A model generated the notes under the pieces. That model saw nothing but the letters and a program-made list of their open reading frames with translations, was not told the DNA's origin and did no database searches. Positions 40,853 through 50,700 of a DNA stretch of 64,000 bases are shown piece after piece; the stretch's first letter is position 1, and each line of letters opens with the position of its first letter. This DNA comes from AVCC01 sp041736255. GTDB lineage: Bacteria > Pseudomonadota > Gammaproteobacteria > Burkholderiales > Burkholderiaceae_D. The stretch spans positions 1-64,000 of the forward strand of contig JBGSTZ010000031.1 in the NCBI GenBank assembly GCA_041736255.1. The letters run 5' to 3'. The translations under genes and the position numbers were made by a program.

Positions 40853-40920
40853 GTAGGGGCGGGTTTGGAACCCACCCTCGCACTTTGGCGGCAAAAGGAC
40901 GGGTTTGGAACCCGCCCCTA
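40853..40920. repeat. GTAG-headed palindromic repeat pair (family G)
   Basis: Two copies of GGGTTTGGAACCC lie inside outer inverted arms that begin GTAGGGGCGGG and end CCCGCCCCTA. It separates two convergent genes. Confidence 0.75.
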
Positions 40921-40952
40921 TGGCAGCGGATCATTCATGGTGGGCTGAAAAA

Positions 40953-41894
40953 TTAGTACGGATGCAATGCATGCGCGCCCAGCCAGCGGCCGCTTTCGCA
41001 AAGCTTTTGCGTCACTTCCAGCACTAGCCGTTCGACTGCTGCTGCGGCGTTGGTGAGCGGAATATTCTTCGATGCACACAAGGTGACGGTGCGTGAAATT
41101 TGCGTTCCGCTGATGGGTCGCGCCACCATGTCGCCACGTTCTATTTCGGCCAGCACCGGCGCCACCGGCAAGATGGTCGCACCCAAATCGGCCATCAGTG
41201 CCGATTTCAAAATGGCGATGGAATTAATGTCGATTACATTGTCGATCGACAGCCCGGCACTGCGCGCGATGTTCTCTATGCGCAGCCGCACGCCGTGTTG
41301 CAAGCCAGGCAAAATCAACGGCGCTCGCAGCGCGTCGGCCAGCGTGATCGACCCGCCGCGTGCCGCGAAGCGCGAACCGCTGCCGGTGATGTACAGCATG
41401 TCTTCTTCCACCATCGGAGTGCTGGTAAAGGCGGCGCGCAATTGTCCGTCGTCAAACAGCACTGCCAGATTGATACGACCGGACTTTAATTGTTCGATCA
41501 GGTTGCCGGACAATTCCTCGGTCAGTTGCAATGTGATATCGGGATAGGTTTCACGTATTGTCGTCAGTAAGGGCAACGCCAGCGCACTGGAAATGCTCTG
41601 CGGCAGCCCGAGCGCGACAGTGCCGGTGGGCGTGTGCATGGTTTGCGTCACCGCCGATTTGGCGTCATCCACCTGTTTCAGGATCGCTTGCGCGTGTTCG
41701 TAAAAAGTCTTGCCGGCATCGGTGGACAGCACGCCCTGCGCGGAGCGATGCAGCAATTGCGCACCCAGCTCTTCTTCCAGTTGGCGCAATTGCTGCGTTA
41801 GCGCCGGTTGCGCGATATGTAGCACACGCGCCGCGCGCGACAACGAACCATGATCGACGATGGCGACAAAGTAACGTAGTTGGCGCAGTTCCAT
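40953..41894 (-). CDS. LysR-family transcriptional regulator
   Basis: 313 residues with the N-terminal winged helix ELRQLRYFVAIVDHGSLSRA (2-21) and ALTQQLRQLEEELG as recognition region. A periplasmic-binding-type effector domain runs from about 90 to 295. It resembles the Nac/CynR-like branch that acts on nitrogen or aromatic metabolism, but no target operon is adjacent. Both neighbours are c-di-GMP enzymes in opposite orientations. The effector and targets are unknown. The start ATG 41894 gives the usual N-terminus. Confidence 0.9.
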   Translation of the reverse strand: MELRQLRYFVAIVDHGSLSRAARVLHIAQPALTQQLRQLEEELGAQLLHRSAQGVLSTDAGKTFYEHAQAILKQVDDAKSAVTQTMHTPTGTVALGLPQSISSALALPLLTTIRETYPDITLQLTEELSGNLIEQLKSGRINLAVLFDDGQLRAAFTSTPMVEEDMLYITGSGSRFAARGGSITLADALRAPLILPGLQHGVRLRIENIARSAGLSIDNVIDINSIAILKSALMADLGATILPVAPVLAEIERGDMVARPISGTQISRTVTLCASKNIPLTNAAAAVERLVLEVTQKLCESGRWLGAHALHPY

Positions 41895-41995
41895 AGTGTT
41901 GTATTTTTAAATTTGCAATGGGATCTTGCGTGTAAGGCACTATTTATGATGATACTCCAGCCATAACTAAGAATTTACAGGCTGAAAGAGGTGGA

Positions 41996-43027
41996 TTAAA
42001 AGAATTCCACCATGTCGTTTGATGTGTCCGACTTCAATTGACCGTATTCCACCAATTTCTCGTAATAGCAGACTTGGTTCCTGCCATGGGTTTTTGCATG
42101 GTAGAGCGCCATGTCGGCATGCCCGAGGACAACCACCGGCGTCGCATTCAAGCCGATGCGGGTAAAACCGATGCTGACCGTGACTTGGCCGACTTGCGGA
42201 AAATGGTACTTCTCGACGTTGCTGCGAAAACGTTCGAAAATGCGCTGCGCATCTTTCAGTTCTGCTGCCTGCAATAAAATGACAAATTCTTCGCCGCCGA
42301 AACGGAACAATCCGTCATGCGGCCGGAACGAGCTGCGAATCAGATTAGACAATAGCAACAACACTTCATCACCGTACAGGTGGCCGAACTCGTCGTTGAC
42401 ACGCTTGAAATGGTCGACGTCAATCACTGCGATCCACTGATTTTTATTCGCGTCGGTATGGCGACGCTCTTCTTGCTGCAAACCTGATAGCGTATCGGAC
42501 CGCTCCAGCGAACTTAATACTTTCGAAAAATTTTGGTCAAAGGTTTTGCGATTAAGTAAATCGGTCAGGGAATCGCGCTGGCTGTAATCGAGCAGGCTGC
42601 GCTGGTTGGCATAAATGGCGGTGATGGCCAGCGCTATTTCCAGTGCCTTTTCGTCGCACTCGATGGGGTTCCATAGCTCCAGACAGGCGACGAACTTATC
42701 CTCCAGCCACACCAGCAACCACAATATTAGCGTGCCGTCCGGCATGATTTTTTGAGCGCTGGTGTGATGCTGTGTTATCGCAGCAGCCAGTTCCGGGCCG
42801 AGCGCGATTGTTTCGCTGCCGCATTGTATGTTATTGCATTCTAAGCAAGTATGCAGATTGCAGGCGCTGATTTTCAAGCGCATTTCATCGCCGACCAGAA
42901 ACACTTCCAGTTTGCGCACCTTGCTGGCCCCCGTCACCTCCTCCAGCGCCGCGATGACCGAGGCATCCAGTAGCGCATGGTCGCGCTGCCGTGTCATGGA
43001 CGTCACGTGTTGCAGGAGGGCTTTCAT
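41996..43027 (-). CDS. Diguanylate cyclase with GAF-like sensor and Cys cluster
   Basis: 343 residues: an N-terminal GAF-like region (about 1-150) and a GGDEF domain (about 160-325). The active site is GGEEF (244-248), and the product-inhibition I-site RPHD (235-238) is present at the proper distance, so it should make c-di-GMP and be feedback-inhibited. The sensor part contains four cysteines at 56, 61, 64 and 69 (CNLHTCLECNNIQC), which could bind an iron-sulfur cluster or metal. No membrane helix. It would oppose the nearby EAL protein. Confidence 0.9.
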   Translation of the reverse strand: MKALLQHVTSMTRQRDHALLDASVIAALEEVTGASKVRKLEVFLVGDEMRLKISACNLHTCLECNNIQCGSETIALGPELAAAITQHHTSAQKIMPDGTLILWLLVWLEDKFVACLELWNPIECDEKALEIALAITAIYANQRSLLDYSQRDSLTDLLNRKTFDQNFSKVLSSLERSDTLSGLQQEERRHTDANKNQWIAVIDVDHFKRVNDEFGHLYGDEVLLLLSNLIRSSFRPHDGLFRFGGEEFVILLQAAELKDAQRIFERFRSNVEKYHFPQVGQVTVSIGFTRIGLNATPVVVLGHADMALYHAKTHGRNQVCYYEKLVEYGQLKSDTSNDMVEFF

Positions 43028-43321
43028 CTGAAATCCTAGAGCGTATCGGCACCGTTTGGATGTTTGGATCTATCCGGTGTGTATGCGCAATTGTGTCGCA
43101 GCAGGATGCGGGGGATTGTTTAAAACTGGGTCTTGCAACCAGTGGCGTGTGCGATCGTGGTAAATATCTTGGCTTAAAACCGTTGCTTTGATGGATGTAA
43201 ATTTTGCCAAAGAGAAATTTTAGCCGAATTCCAGCATGCAGATCAATTTTTTTAAAATTGCAGCGCCGCGCAGGCGACTCGGTCCAGCCATCTGAAGGCT
43301 ACCTGAATGCCACCATTACCG

Positions 43322-44203
43322 TCAATTTTCCGGCAAGTCTTCACCCGTCAATACAAAACGGCGTGGTGCAAAGTGCAGGTCCCGCGCCGCGTCCGCATGA
43401 TCGAACACTAAATCCTGATTCATCCGCCGCGCCATCGCCGTTGACCATTTACGGTAACGCGGCAATAGTCGCAAACACATCAGTGCAAGTTGAAATACGC
43501 CCAGAGGAATCGTTACCAGCCGGGACGAACGACCTAGCGCTGCAAAAATGCGGCGCACCATTGCACGATAGCTGAGCGTCTCGGCTCCGGAAATATTGTA
43601 ATCGCGATTGGTTGCGGATTCGGCACACAGGGCAGCAACGCATACCTGCGCGACATCGTCCACATGCACCGGCTGGCGCAATCCTTCTGCCTGCCCAAAT
43701 ACCGGAAAAAAACCAAAACGCGCAATGAAACGCGCTATCTCGCAAATATTCTTGTCACGGCCGCGACCATAAATTAAGGTTGGGCGCAAGATGATCCATG
43801 CAATGCCCTTATCTTGCGCCCAAGCTTGCACGTTTTTTTCTGCATCGCCCAATCGACGCGCCAGCAGTTGTTCTTGCGGATCGGCAGAATCGTGCTTGGT
43901 AAAGCGGCTGGTAGAAGAGAGCGCCACAACCCGCCGCGCGCCATGCGCCTCAAGCAGCGCAAAATGCTCTGGCAAAACCCAAACAGGAGCGACACAAATC
44001 CAAGCCGGGATACCCTCATTTTCTGGATGAGCCGCACTAGAGGCCAACACAGACAATGGTTGCCAACTTACATTGCCGGTGGGAGGTTGCCCTGTCTGCC
44101 GGGAAAAAGCGGTCACTTGCCAGTGGTCATTTGCAAGCAAGGGAAGCAGGTATTCTCCGACAAAACTCGTGGCGCCAATAACACCCACGCGCCGTTTAGC
44201 CAT
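43322..44203 (-). CDS. NAD(P)-dependent sugar epimerase/dehydratase-like protein
   Basis: A 293-residue short-chain-dehydrogenase-fold protein. The nucleotide motif is GVIGATSFVGEYLLP at 7-21, and RPTLIYGRGRDKNICEIARF matches the nucleotide-sugar epimerase branch. The usual YxxxK catalytic pair is not evident: the catalytic-base region reads WIILRPTLIYGRG. It may therefore be an atypical epimerase or NADH-binding protein. Its start overlaps the end of the glycosyltransferase gene by 8 bp, so both are likely cotranscribed in polysaccharide synthesis. The 294-bp upstream gap to the cyclase gene shows nothing recognisable. Confidence 0.75.
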   Translation of the reverse strand: MAKRRVGVIGATSFVGEYLLPLLANDHWQVTAFSRQTGQPPTGNVSWQPLSVLASSAAHPENEGIPAWICVAPVWVLPEHFALLEAHGARRVVALSSTSRFTKHDSADPQEQLLARRLGDAEKNVQAWAQDKGIAWIILRPTLIYGRGRDKNICEIARFIARFGFFPVFGQAEGLRQPVHVDDVAQVCVAALCAESATNRDYNISGAETLSYRAMVRRIFAALGRSSRLVTIPLGVFQLALMCLRLLPRYRKWSTAMARRMNQDLVFDHADAARDLHFAPRRFVLTGEDLPEN

Positions 44204-45101
44204 GTCTGTGACCCAGCCCTAAAGCATGCTTAAGGCGCAAGGCCATGTGATATACCGCCACCATGCCAAACCGCAGCCATACGCCAATTGTTACCAATCC
44301 CATCATCAGCCCCGGATACTGATGCCGGAAGAATTTGTGATAAAACCGCACCATTCCCCGATGCTTGTGCCATTCAACAAAAATCGGCCGACTTCGGCCA
44401 CAAACCCCCTGCGCATGCATCACGCGTGCCGAAGGCACAAACATGATCTTCCAGCCCTTCTGCCGAAAGCGCATGCACCAGTCCAGATCTTCGCAATGCA
44501 GAAAATAACCCTCGTCCCATAGCCCAACATCCGTTATCGCTCCACGCTTCACCAGCATGCACGCGCCGGAAATTGCTTCCACCTCGATAGGGTGGGCGGG
44601 CAAGGGTTGTTTATGCAGATGAAAATCAAAAAACAGACGCGGCCAACGATGGGCAAAGCGACTCAATCCAAACGCCCGCACAAACGAGCGCCAGGGCGTT
44701 GGTATCGCACGACGGCCGCCACCTTGCTCTGTCCCATCCGGATGCATCAACAAGCCGCCTGCCATCGCTATACCTGCATCCGATTCAAGGACATGAAGCA
44801 TCTCCGAAACAGCGTTTACTTCCAGGATGCAGTCAGGATTCAAGAAGAATAAATATTCTTGGGATGCATTCTGCACACCGATATTGCAAGCCGCTGCAAA
44901 TCCAATATTTGCATTGTTGCGAATTACTTTTAGTTTCGGCTGGTTGGGGAAATTGCTCAGGCAAAGAGCAATGCTGCCATCAGAGGACGCATTGTCAACC
45001 AGAATTATTTCGCGCACATGCGGCAACGCGGAATGAACGCATTTTGTTAAAAATGCGCCTGAATTGTAATTGACGATAATGGTAGATAGTTGTTGCAACA
45101 T
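44196..45101 (-). CDS. GT2-family glycosyltransferase
   Basis: A 301-residue GT-A fold enzyme similar to rhamnosyltransferases. The nucleotide-binding loop is TIIVNYNSG with EIILVDNASSDGS, the metal/donor region is LFFLNPDC, and GACMLVKRGAI and DLDWCMRFRQKGWKI match the acceptor region. It has one hydrophobic segment near the C-terminus (about 265-285), so it may be membrane-attached. I chose ATG 45101; a TTG four codons earlier is possible. It is divergent from the wzm-wzt genes and overlaps the epimerase gene. Sugar and acceptor are unknown. Confidence 0.85.
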   Translation of the reverse strand: MLQQLSTIIVNYNSGAFLTKCVHSALPHVREIILVDNASSDGSIALCLSNFPNQPKLKVIRNNANIGFAAACNIGVQNASQEYLFFLNPDCILEVNAVSEMLHVLESDAGIAMAGGLLMHPDGTEQGGGRRAIPTPWRSFVRAFGLSRFAHRWPRLFFDFHLHKQPLPAHPIEVEAISGACMLVKRGAITDVGLWDEGYFLHCEDLDWCMRFRQKGWKIMFVPSARVMHAQGVCGRSRPIFVEWHKHRGMVRFYHKFFRHQYPGLMMGLVTIGVWLRFGMVAVYHMALRLKHALGLGHRHG

Positions 45102-45523
45102 TGCTAATAACAATCAATTTTGAGATGGATGTTATTGTTGGCTTAGCTTCCGGCTTGAATGTCGCTCAAATCAAATATGAATAGATTGATAATTAACAAA
45201 AAAATAATTAAAAAGGTGTGGATGCTAGTGTTATGAGGAAGGCTAAATATTAATACCTGACCTATTTGACAATGGCCACTGACACAGTCGCCCAGCCCTG
45301 AATTTTGCGAAATATCAAAATATTGACCGGGTGATAAGAAAATCGGTGCTCACGTTGAAATAGCACAAAACATGGGGATTATATTTTGTTATCTTATAAG
45401 CATGTCTTTACATGCCTCCCTTGTAATTAATGTTAACGTCGATGTTCTTTCGTTCGTGGGACACGTTATCTGCACGTCTTTTGACAGGCAGATGGTCATC
45501 GCCTGCAAAGCGGAATCCCTTGC
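45102..45523. other. A+T-rich regulatory gap before wzm
   Basis: About 420 bp between divergent polysaccharide genes. TTGAAA (45355-45360) followed by ATTATATT could be the wzm promoter, and TTGACA at 45266 another -35. I see no ops/JUMPstart motif, palindromic repeat or RNA gene here. Confidence 0.5.
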
Positions 45524-46378
45524 ATGAGACCCTCATTAACAGCGTTCAACCCCCACGCTGATCAGCCTACATCTTTGGTAGCACTGACCAAAAGCCTTTG
45601 GCACAATCGCCAGCTTATCGTGCAGATGACCCGGCGCGAGGTGGTTGGTCGCTACAAAGGCTCAGCCATGGGATTGGCATGGTCGTTCTTTAACCCTGTA
45701 TTCATGCTGGTGGTGTACACCTTTGTCTTCTCCGAGATTTTCAAATTACGTTGGGGCGGGATCGGTGGCGACGATAGCAAAACGCAATTCGCACTGGTTC
45801 TTTTTGTTGGCATGATCGTGCTTAGCCTGTTTAGCGAGGTACTCAACCGCGCCCCAGGATTGATTCTCTCCAACGTTAATTACGTCAAGAAAGTGGTGTT
45901 TCCGATTGAAATACTACCTGTCATTGCGATGGGCGCTGCACTGTTCCACAGCCTGATTAGCCTGGGCGTGCTACTCGCTGCGTTTGCGCTCTTTAATGGC
46001 TACTTGCACTGGACCGCGATCTACATTCCATTGGTGCTGCTCCCACTCGTTATTCTTACAATGGGCTTGGCCTGGATACTGGCATCCTTGGGTGTATTCC
46101 TGCGCGACGTCGGGCAATTCATCGTCATCATCACCACCGTACTGATGTTCCTGTCCCCGGTGTTTTATCCGGTGAGCGCAGTGCCGGAAAAATTCCGGCC
46201 AATCATCATGGCGCAACCGCTCACCTTCATCATCGAGCAAGCGCGTGAAGTGCTGATCTGGGGGCATTTGCCGAACTGGAGCGGTTTGGGTATCTACACC
46301 TTAGTGGCTGCCGTCATCGCTTGGGCAGGCTACGCCTGGTTCCAGAAAACCAGAAAGGGATTTGCCGATGTCCTCTGA
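45524..46378 (+). CDS. wzm: Polysaccharide ABC exporter, permease subunit
   Basis: A 284-residue ABC-2-type permease with six hydrophobic segments. It opens with the amphipathic region LIVQMTRREVVGRYKGSAMG, typical for Wzm/KpsM/TagG proteins. With Wzt it moves a finished, lipid-linked polysaccharide across the inner membrane. It is the first gene of the plus-strand run to 55.8 kb and overlaps wzt by 11 bp. O-antigen is the likely cargo because Wzt has a substrate-recognition extension; a capsule or teichoic-type glycan is less likely. Confidence 0.92.
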   Translation: MRPSLTAFNPHADQPTSLVALTKSLWHNRQLIVQMTRREVVGRYKGSAMGLAWSFFNPVFMLVVYTFVFSEIFKLRWGGIGGDDSKTQFALVLFVGMIVLSLFSEVLNRAPGLILSNVNYVKKVVFPIEILPVIAMGAALFHSLISLGVLLAAFALFNGYLHWTAIYIPLVLLPLVILTMGLAWILASLGVFLRDVGQFIVIITTVLMFLSPVFYPVSAVPEKFRPIIMAQPLTFIIEQAREVLIWGHLPNWSGLGIYTLVAAVIAWAGYAWFQKTRKGFADVL

Positions 46379-47729
46379 CGATATCGCCATCCGCGTCACT
46401 AATCTCAGCAAGCGCTACGAGATTTACGACACCCCGCGCGACCGGCTCAAGCAGTTCGTAGCCCCAAGATTGCAAAGATTGACCGGCCAGTCACCCAAAC
46501 AATATTTTCGTGAATTTTGGGCGCTGCAAGATGTTTCGTTCGAGGTCAAAAAGGGAGAAACCATTGGGATTATCGGCCGCAATGGCTCGGGTAAATCGAC
46601 TCTGCTGCAAATCATTTGCGGCACGCTGTCGCCTACCAGCGGTAGCGTCGAAACCAGCGGACGCATTGCTGCATTGCTGGAGCTTGGTTCTGGTTTCAAC
46701 CCAGAATTTACTGGGCGAGAAAATGTTTACCTGAACGCTGCAGTGTTGGGCCTGACCAAAGAGGAAGTGGATAACCGTTTTGACGATATTGCCTCTTTTG
46801 CCGACATTGGCCAGTTCATTGATCAACCGGTAAAGACATACTCTAGCGGGATGTATGTCAGGCTTGCCTTTTCGGTTATCGCCCATGTAGATGCAGACAT
46901 TTTGGTAGTAGACGAGGCTCTTTCCGTCGGTGATGCGGTATTTAACCAAAAGTGTATGCGTTTCATACGTTCTTTTCAGGAGCATGGGGCCTTGCTGTTC
47001 GTCAGTCACGACATGGCCTCGGTACAAAATTTGTGTAAATCGGCAACCTGGCTTGGGCATGGACAGGTACAGCTGACAGGCACCTCAAAAGACGTGGCAG
47101 AAGCCTATCTGCAATACACGCTGCAAGAAGTCTATGGGAATGAAGTAACGCTTCGCAGCACATCAGCTTTGACAGAACTTGCTGGTAAGAGTGATCCACT
47201 GACTGCACACGCATCCGCCCCGACGCTCGACTATGGCGCGCAGATCACTGTCCAGAATAATGCGCTGAATGCTACTGGATGGAAAACAGGTTCAGCAGAA
47301 GTCTTGTCCGTGTCGCTGAAAAAACTTGGCTTGGGCCCCGAGGGTGTATTCGAGGGCGGCGAAAAGGTCCGGATGGTAATCCGTGCTAAGGCACATTCAA
47401 CCCTGCAAAGCCCGATTCTCGGTTTTATCGTAAAAGATCGACTGGGGCAGGATCTGTTTGGCGAGAATACCCTGCTGTTTACTGCAATGTCGCCATCTCC
47501 GATAAGGCCGGGACAAGAATTTACCGGAGAGTTTGATTTTAGGCTCCCCATGCTGCCAAATGGAAAGTATGTCGTGATGGCCTCCGTCGCTGATGGCGAT
47601 TTGTACGCCAACGTGCAGCATCACTACCTGCACGACGCATTCATCATTAATGTTTCTTCCAGCAAGATCCGGTGGGGCCTGGTAGGAATTCCGTTTGAAC
47701 GGGTTGCGCTTGAGGTGTGCGATGACTGA
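46368..47729 (+). CDS. wzt: Polysaccharide ABC exporter, ATPase with C-terminal carbohydrate-binding domain
   Basis: 453 residues. The nucleotide-binding domain (about 5-250) has Walker A GRNGSGKST (70-78), signature YSSGMYVRLAFS and Walker B ILVVDEALSVGD. A C-terminal beta-rich extension (about 275-453) corresponds to the Wzt domain that reads the terminal modification of an O-antigen chain in E. coli O9a. I chose ATG 46368, with AAAGGGA upstream, within the end of wzm. Its stop overlaps the ATG of the methyltransferase fusion, the expected partner that would install the mark to be recognised. Confidence 0.93.
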   Translation: MSSDDIAIRVTNLSKRYEIYDTPRDRLKQFVAPRLQRLTGQSPKQYFREFWALQDVSFEVKKGETIGIIGRNGSGKSTLLQIICGTLSPTSGSVETSGRIAALLELGSGFNPEFTGRENVYLNAAVLGLTKEEVDNRFDDIASFADIGQFIDQPVKTYSSGMYVRLAFSVIAHVDADILVVDEALSVGDAVFNQKCMRFIRSFQEHGALLFVSHDMASVQNLCKSATWLGHGQVQLTGTSKDVAEAYLQYTLQEVYGNEVTLRSTSALTELAGKSDPLTAHASAPTLDYGAQITVQNNALNATGWKTGSAEVLSVSLKKLGLGPEGVFEGGEKVRMVIRAKAHSTLQSPILGFIVKDRLGQDLFGENTLLFTAMSPSPIRPGQEFTGEFDFRLPMLPNGKYVVMASVADGDLYANVQHHYLHDAFIINVSSSKIRWGLVGIPFERVALEVCDD

Positions 47730-50700
47730 AAAGACGTTACATCAACTGTACACGGAACACAGCGGAAAAGTATCGGATAAATGGTCTGTTTACCTTACTG
47801 AATACGACAGAATTTTTAACGAATACCGGGACAAGTCGGTGCATTTGCTGGAAATTGGCATTCAGAATGGTGGTTCACTTGAAATATGGTCGAAGTTCTT
47901 TCCGGGAGCACAGAAACTGGTGGGCTGCGACATCAATCCAGACTGCGCCCAATTGACATTTGAAGACCCGCGTATTGCCGTAGTGGTGGGGGATGCCAAC
48001 ACGGACGCAGTGCAAACAGCGGTGTTGCAACACGCATCAGAGTTTGACGTGATCATTGACGATGGCTCACACCGCTCCAGCGATATCGTGAAGTCTTTCG
48101 CAAGATACTTTCCCGCTTTAGCCGAGGGCGGGGTGTATGTGGCAGAAGACCTGCACTGCAGCTATTGGCAAGAATTCGAAGGGGGTTTGTTCGATCCGTT
48201 TTCCTCCATCACCTTCTTTAAACGGCTCGCAGACATTCTGAGTTATGAGCATTGGGGCATAAACAAAAAACGCACCGACATTTTGAATGGATTTTTCGCA
48301 AAGTATGGATTTGAAATAGACGAAGAAGTTCTCGAGCATATCCACTCAGTCGAATTCGTCAACTCGATATGCATCATCAAGAAGCAGCTGCCTGTACAAA
48401 ACAGCTTAGGGACACGATTCATCGCTGGCTCGTTGGAGTCGGTGGTGTCAGGGCACCTGCAGTTGCATGCAAGCCAGCCTCAGCCCCCAATCCAGGACAG
48501 CAATAGATGGACTTCACGTGATATCCCACCCGACGAAGAATTTTTACTTCGTTTCACGGAGTTCACAGCGCACGAGGGACCGATTGCCGACCTCAACCAA
48601 TCTTTGACGGAGCACGAAAGTCAGATCGCGGGTCTTCATCAGACAGTAGAAGAGCACGAAAGTCAGATAGTCGATCTTCATCAAACTGTAACAGAGCATG
48701 AAAGTCAGATAGTCGATCTTCATCAAGCAGTAGCAGAGCACGACGGGCCGATTGCCAACTTCAACCAGTCTTTGACAGGGCACGAAAGCCAGATAGCCGG
48801 TCTCCACCAGGCAGTAGCGGAACAAGAAAGTCTGATAGCCGGCATTCACCAGGCTGTAGCAGATTGCAACGGGCAGATCGCGAACCTCAATTTGGTCATG
48901 AGCGAGCGTGACAACCAAATTGCGGCCCTTCACACTTCCACCAGTTGGCGCGTAACGCTGCCGTTTCGAATTGCGTCACATCAAGTGAAGCGTGCCAGGC
49001 GTGTGGCTGAGCTCGCCATGCCTGCCATCAGGCATGGCGGCGGAATCAAAAATACTTTCCGCAAGGCGTTGGTGATGTATCAAAAGGAAGGATTGCAAGG
49101 GATCAAGCGCGGTTTCAGACTTGTTGCTGCTTCGCAAATGCCGAGTGATGCAAAAGATATCAACCCAGCCTATCGGCAAATGGTGAAGCATCCGGCGGAG
49201 GAATTGTTGGCGCCCCGGATTTTGATCGTCGCTGAAATGAGCATCGCACAGTGCAAAAAATATCGTGTCCAGCAAAAACACGATATGTTTGAATCCTTGG
49301 GGTTCGACTGCACAACACTCAGTTGGAATGACACGCAAGCGTGTCTCAATGCATTGCAAACGCACTCACTGGTTATCTTCTACCGGGTGCCCGCTTTCCC
49401 CAATGTGGTGTCTATCATTAATGAGGCGAAACGATTGCGTCTCCCGACCCTCTGGGAAGTGGATGATTTTATCTTTGACAAAGAGGTGCTGAGCAAGAGC
49501 AAGACATTGGCTGCCCTCGACAGGACCACCTTTGATCAATTACTGGAAGGAGCGGATCTGTATCGCAATGCGATGCTACTTTGCGGCAAGGGAATAGCCT
49601 CGACCACAGGACTTGCCAGTGCGATGAAAATGGCCGGTTTGTCCGAAGTGCATGTGATCGAAAATGCGCTAGACCAACATACCTTGGAAGTTGCGGCAAA
49701 AGTGTGCCATAACCATACTTTGCATCACAATGGCATTCTTCGAATCGTCTATGGCTCTGGAACCAATACGCACAATATTGATTTTCAGGAAGCTGCACCC
49801 GCCATTGTAAAAATTTTAGAAAAATTCCCAAATGTGCGGTTCCGCCTCATAGGCACGCTAGATCTTCCTGAAATTTTTTCAGGGTTTGAAGAGCAGGTGG
49901 AGCGCCTGCCAACCTGCTCCTATGAAGAGTATCTCAGTAACTTGGCAGAGTGCGATATCAGCATTGCTCCTCTTGAGAGCTATATTTTCAACGACTCAAA
50001 AAGCAACATAAAATATCTTGAAGCATCAATCGTAAAGGTACCTTCGGTTTGCTCGCCGCGTGCTGCTTTTTCTCTGGCAATTGCGCATGGCGAGAATGGT
50101 TTTTTATGTGAAACGGTAAATGAATGGGAAGCCGCACTGACGATTCTCGTCACAGATGCCGCGAAACGAGCCCATGTCAGTGAAGCTGCTTATATATCGG
50201 TTATGCGCCACTACGCGCCGAAAAGTATCGCGCAGCAACAAGTTGCTCCTTTACTTGCGCGCCACGCCCGAAACCCCGACACGCTCCGGGTGCTTTCCGT
50301 AAACTGTTATTACTATCCCCGTTCGTTCGGTGGCGCCACCATCGTGGCAGAAGAAGTCAATAAGCGCATTAATGCTCTTGATGGTTTTGAGGTACATGTG
50401 TTTACGACGTTGCCATCTTCTGTGACACCACCTTATACAACCAAGCGTTACGAAGCTGACGGCATCAACATCTATGGCGTAGGACTGCCGGACCGACTCG
50501 ATGAAAAAGCGCAATTCGAAAATCCTGAGATCGTCTCCGCCTTTGCTGAGGTTCTTGCATTGGTTCAACCCGATATCGTACATTTTCATAGCATTCAAGG
50601 CATTGGCATATCCGTAGTGGACCTTTGCGCTCAGAAAGGCATTAAATATATTGTCACGCTACACGACGCATGGTGGTTGTGTGGTCGGCAATTCATGATC

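Noticed and set aside
45425..45445. LiuR-type operator near TTAACGTCGATG
   Set aside because: Only half of the palindrome is present and it lies before polysaccharide genes, so chance is likely.
48571..48948. CRISPR-like array because of regular spacing
   Set aside because: The units are contiguous, in frame and coding, with no spacers.
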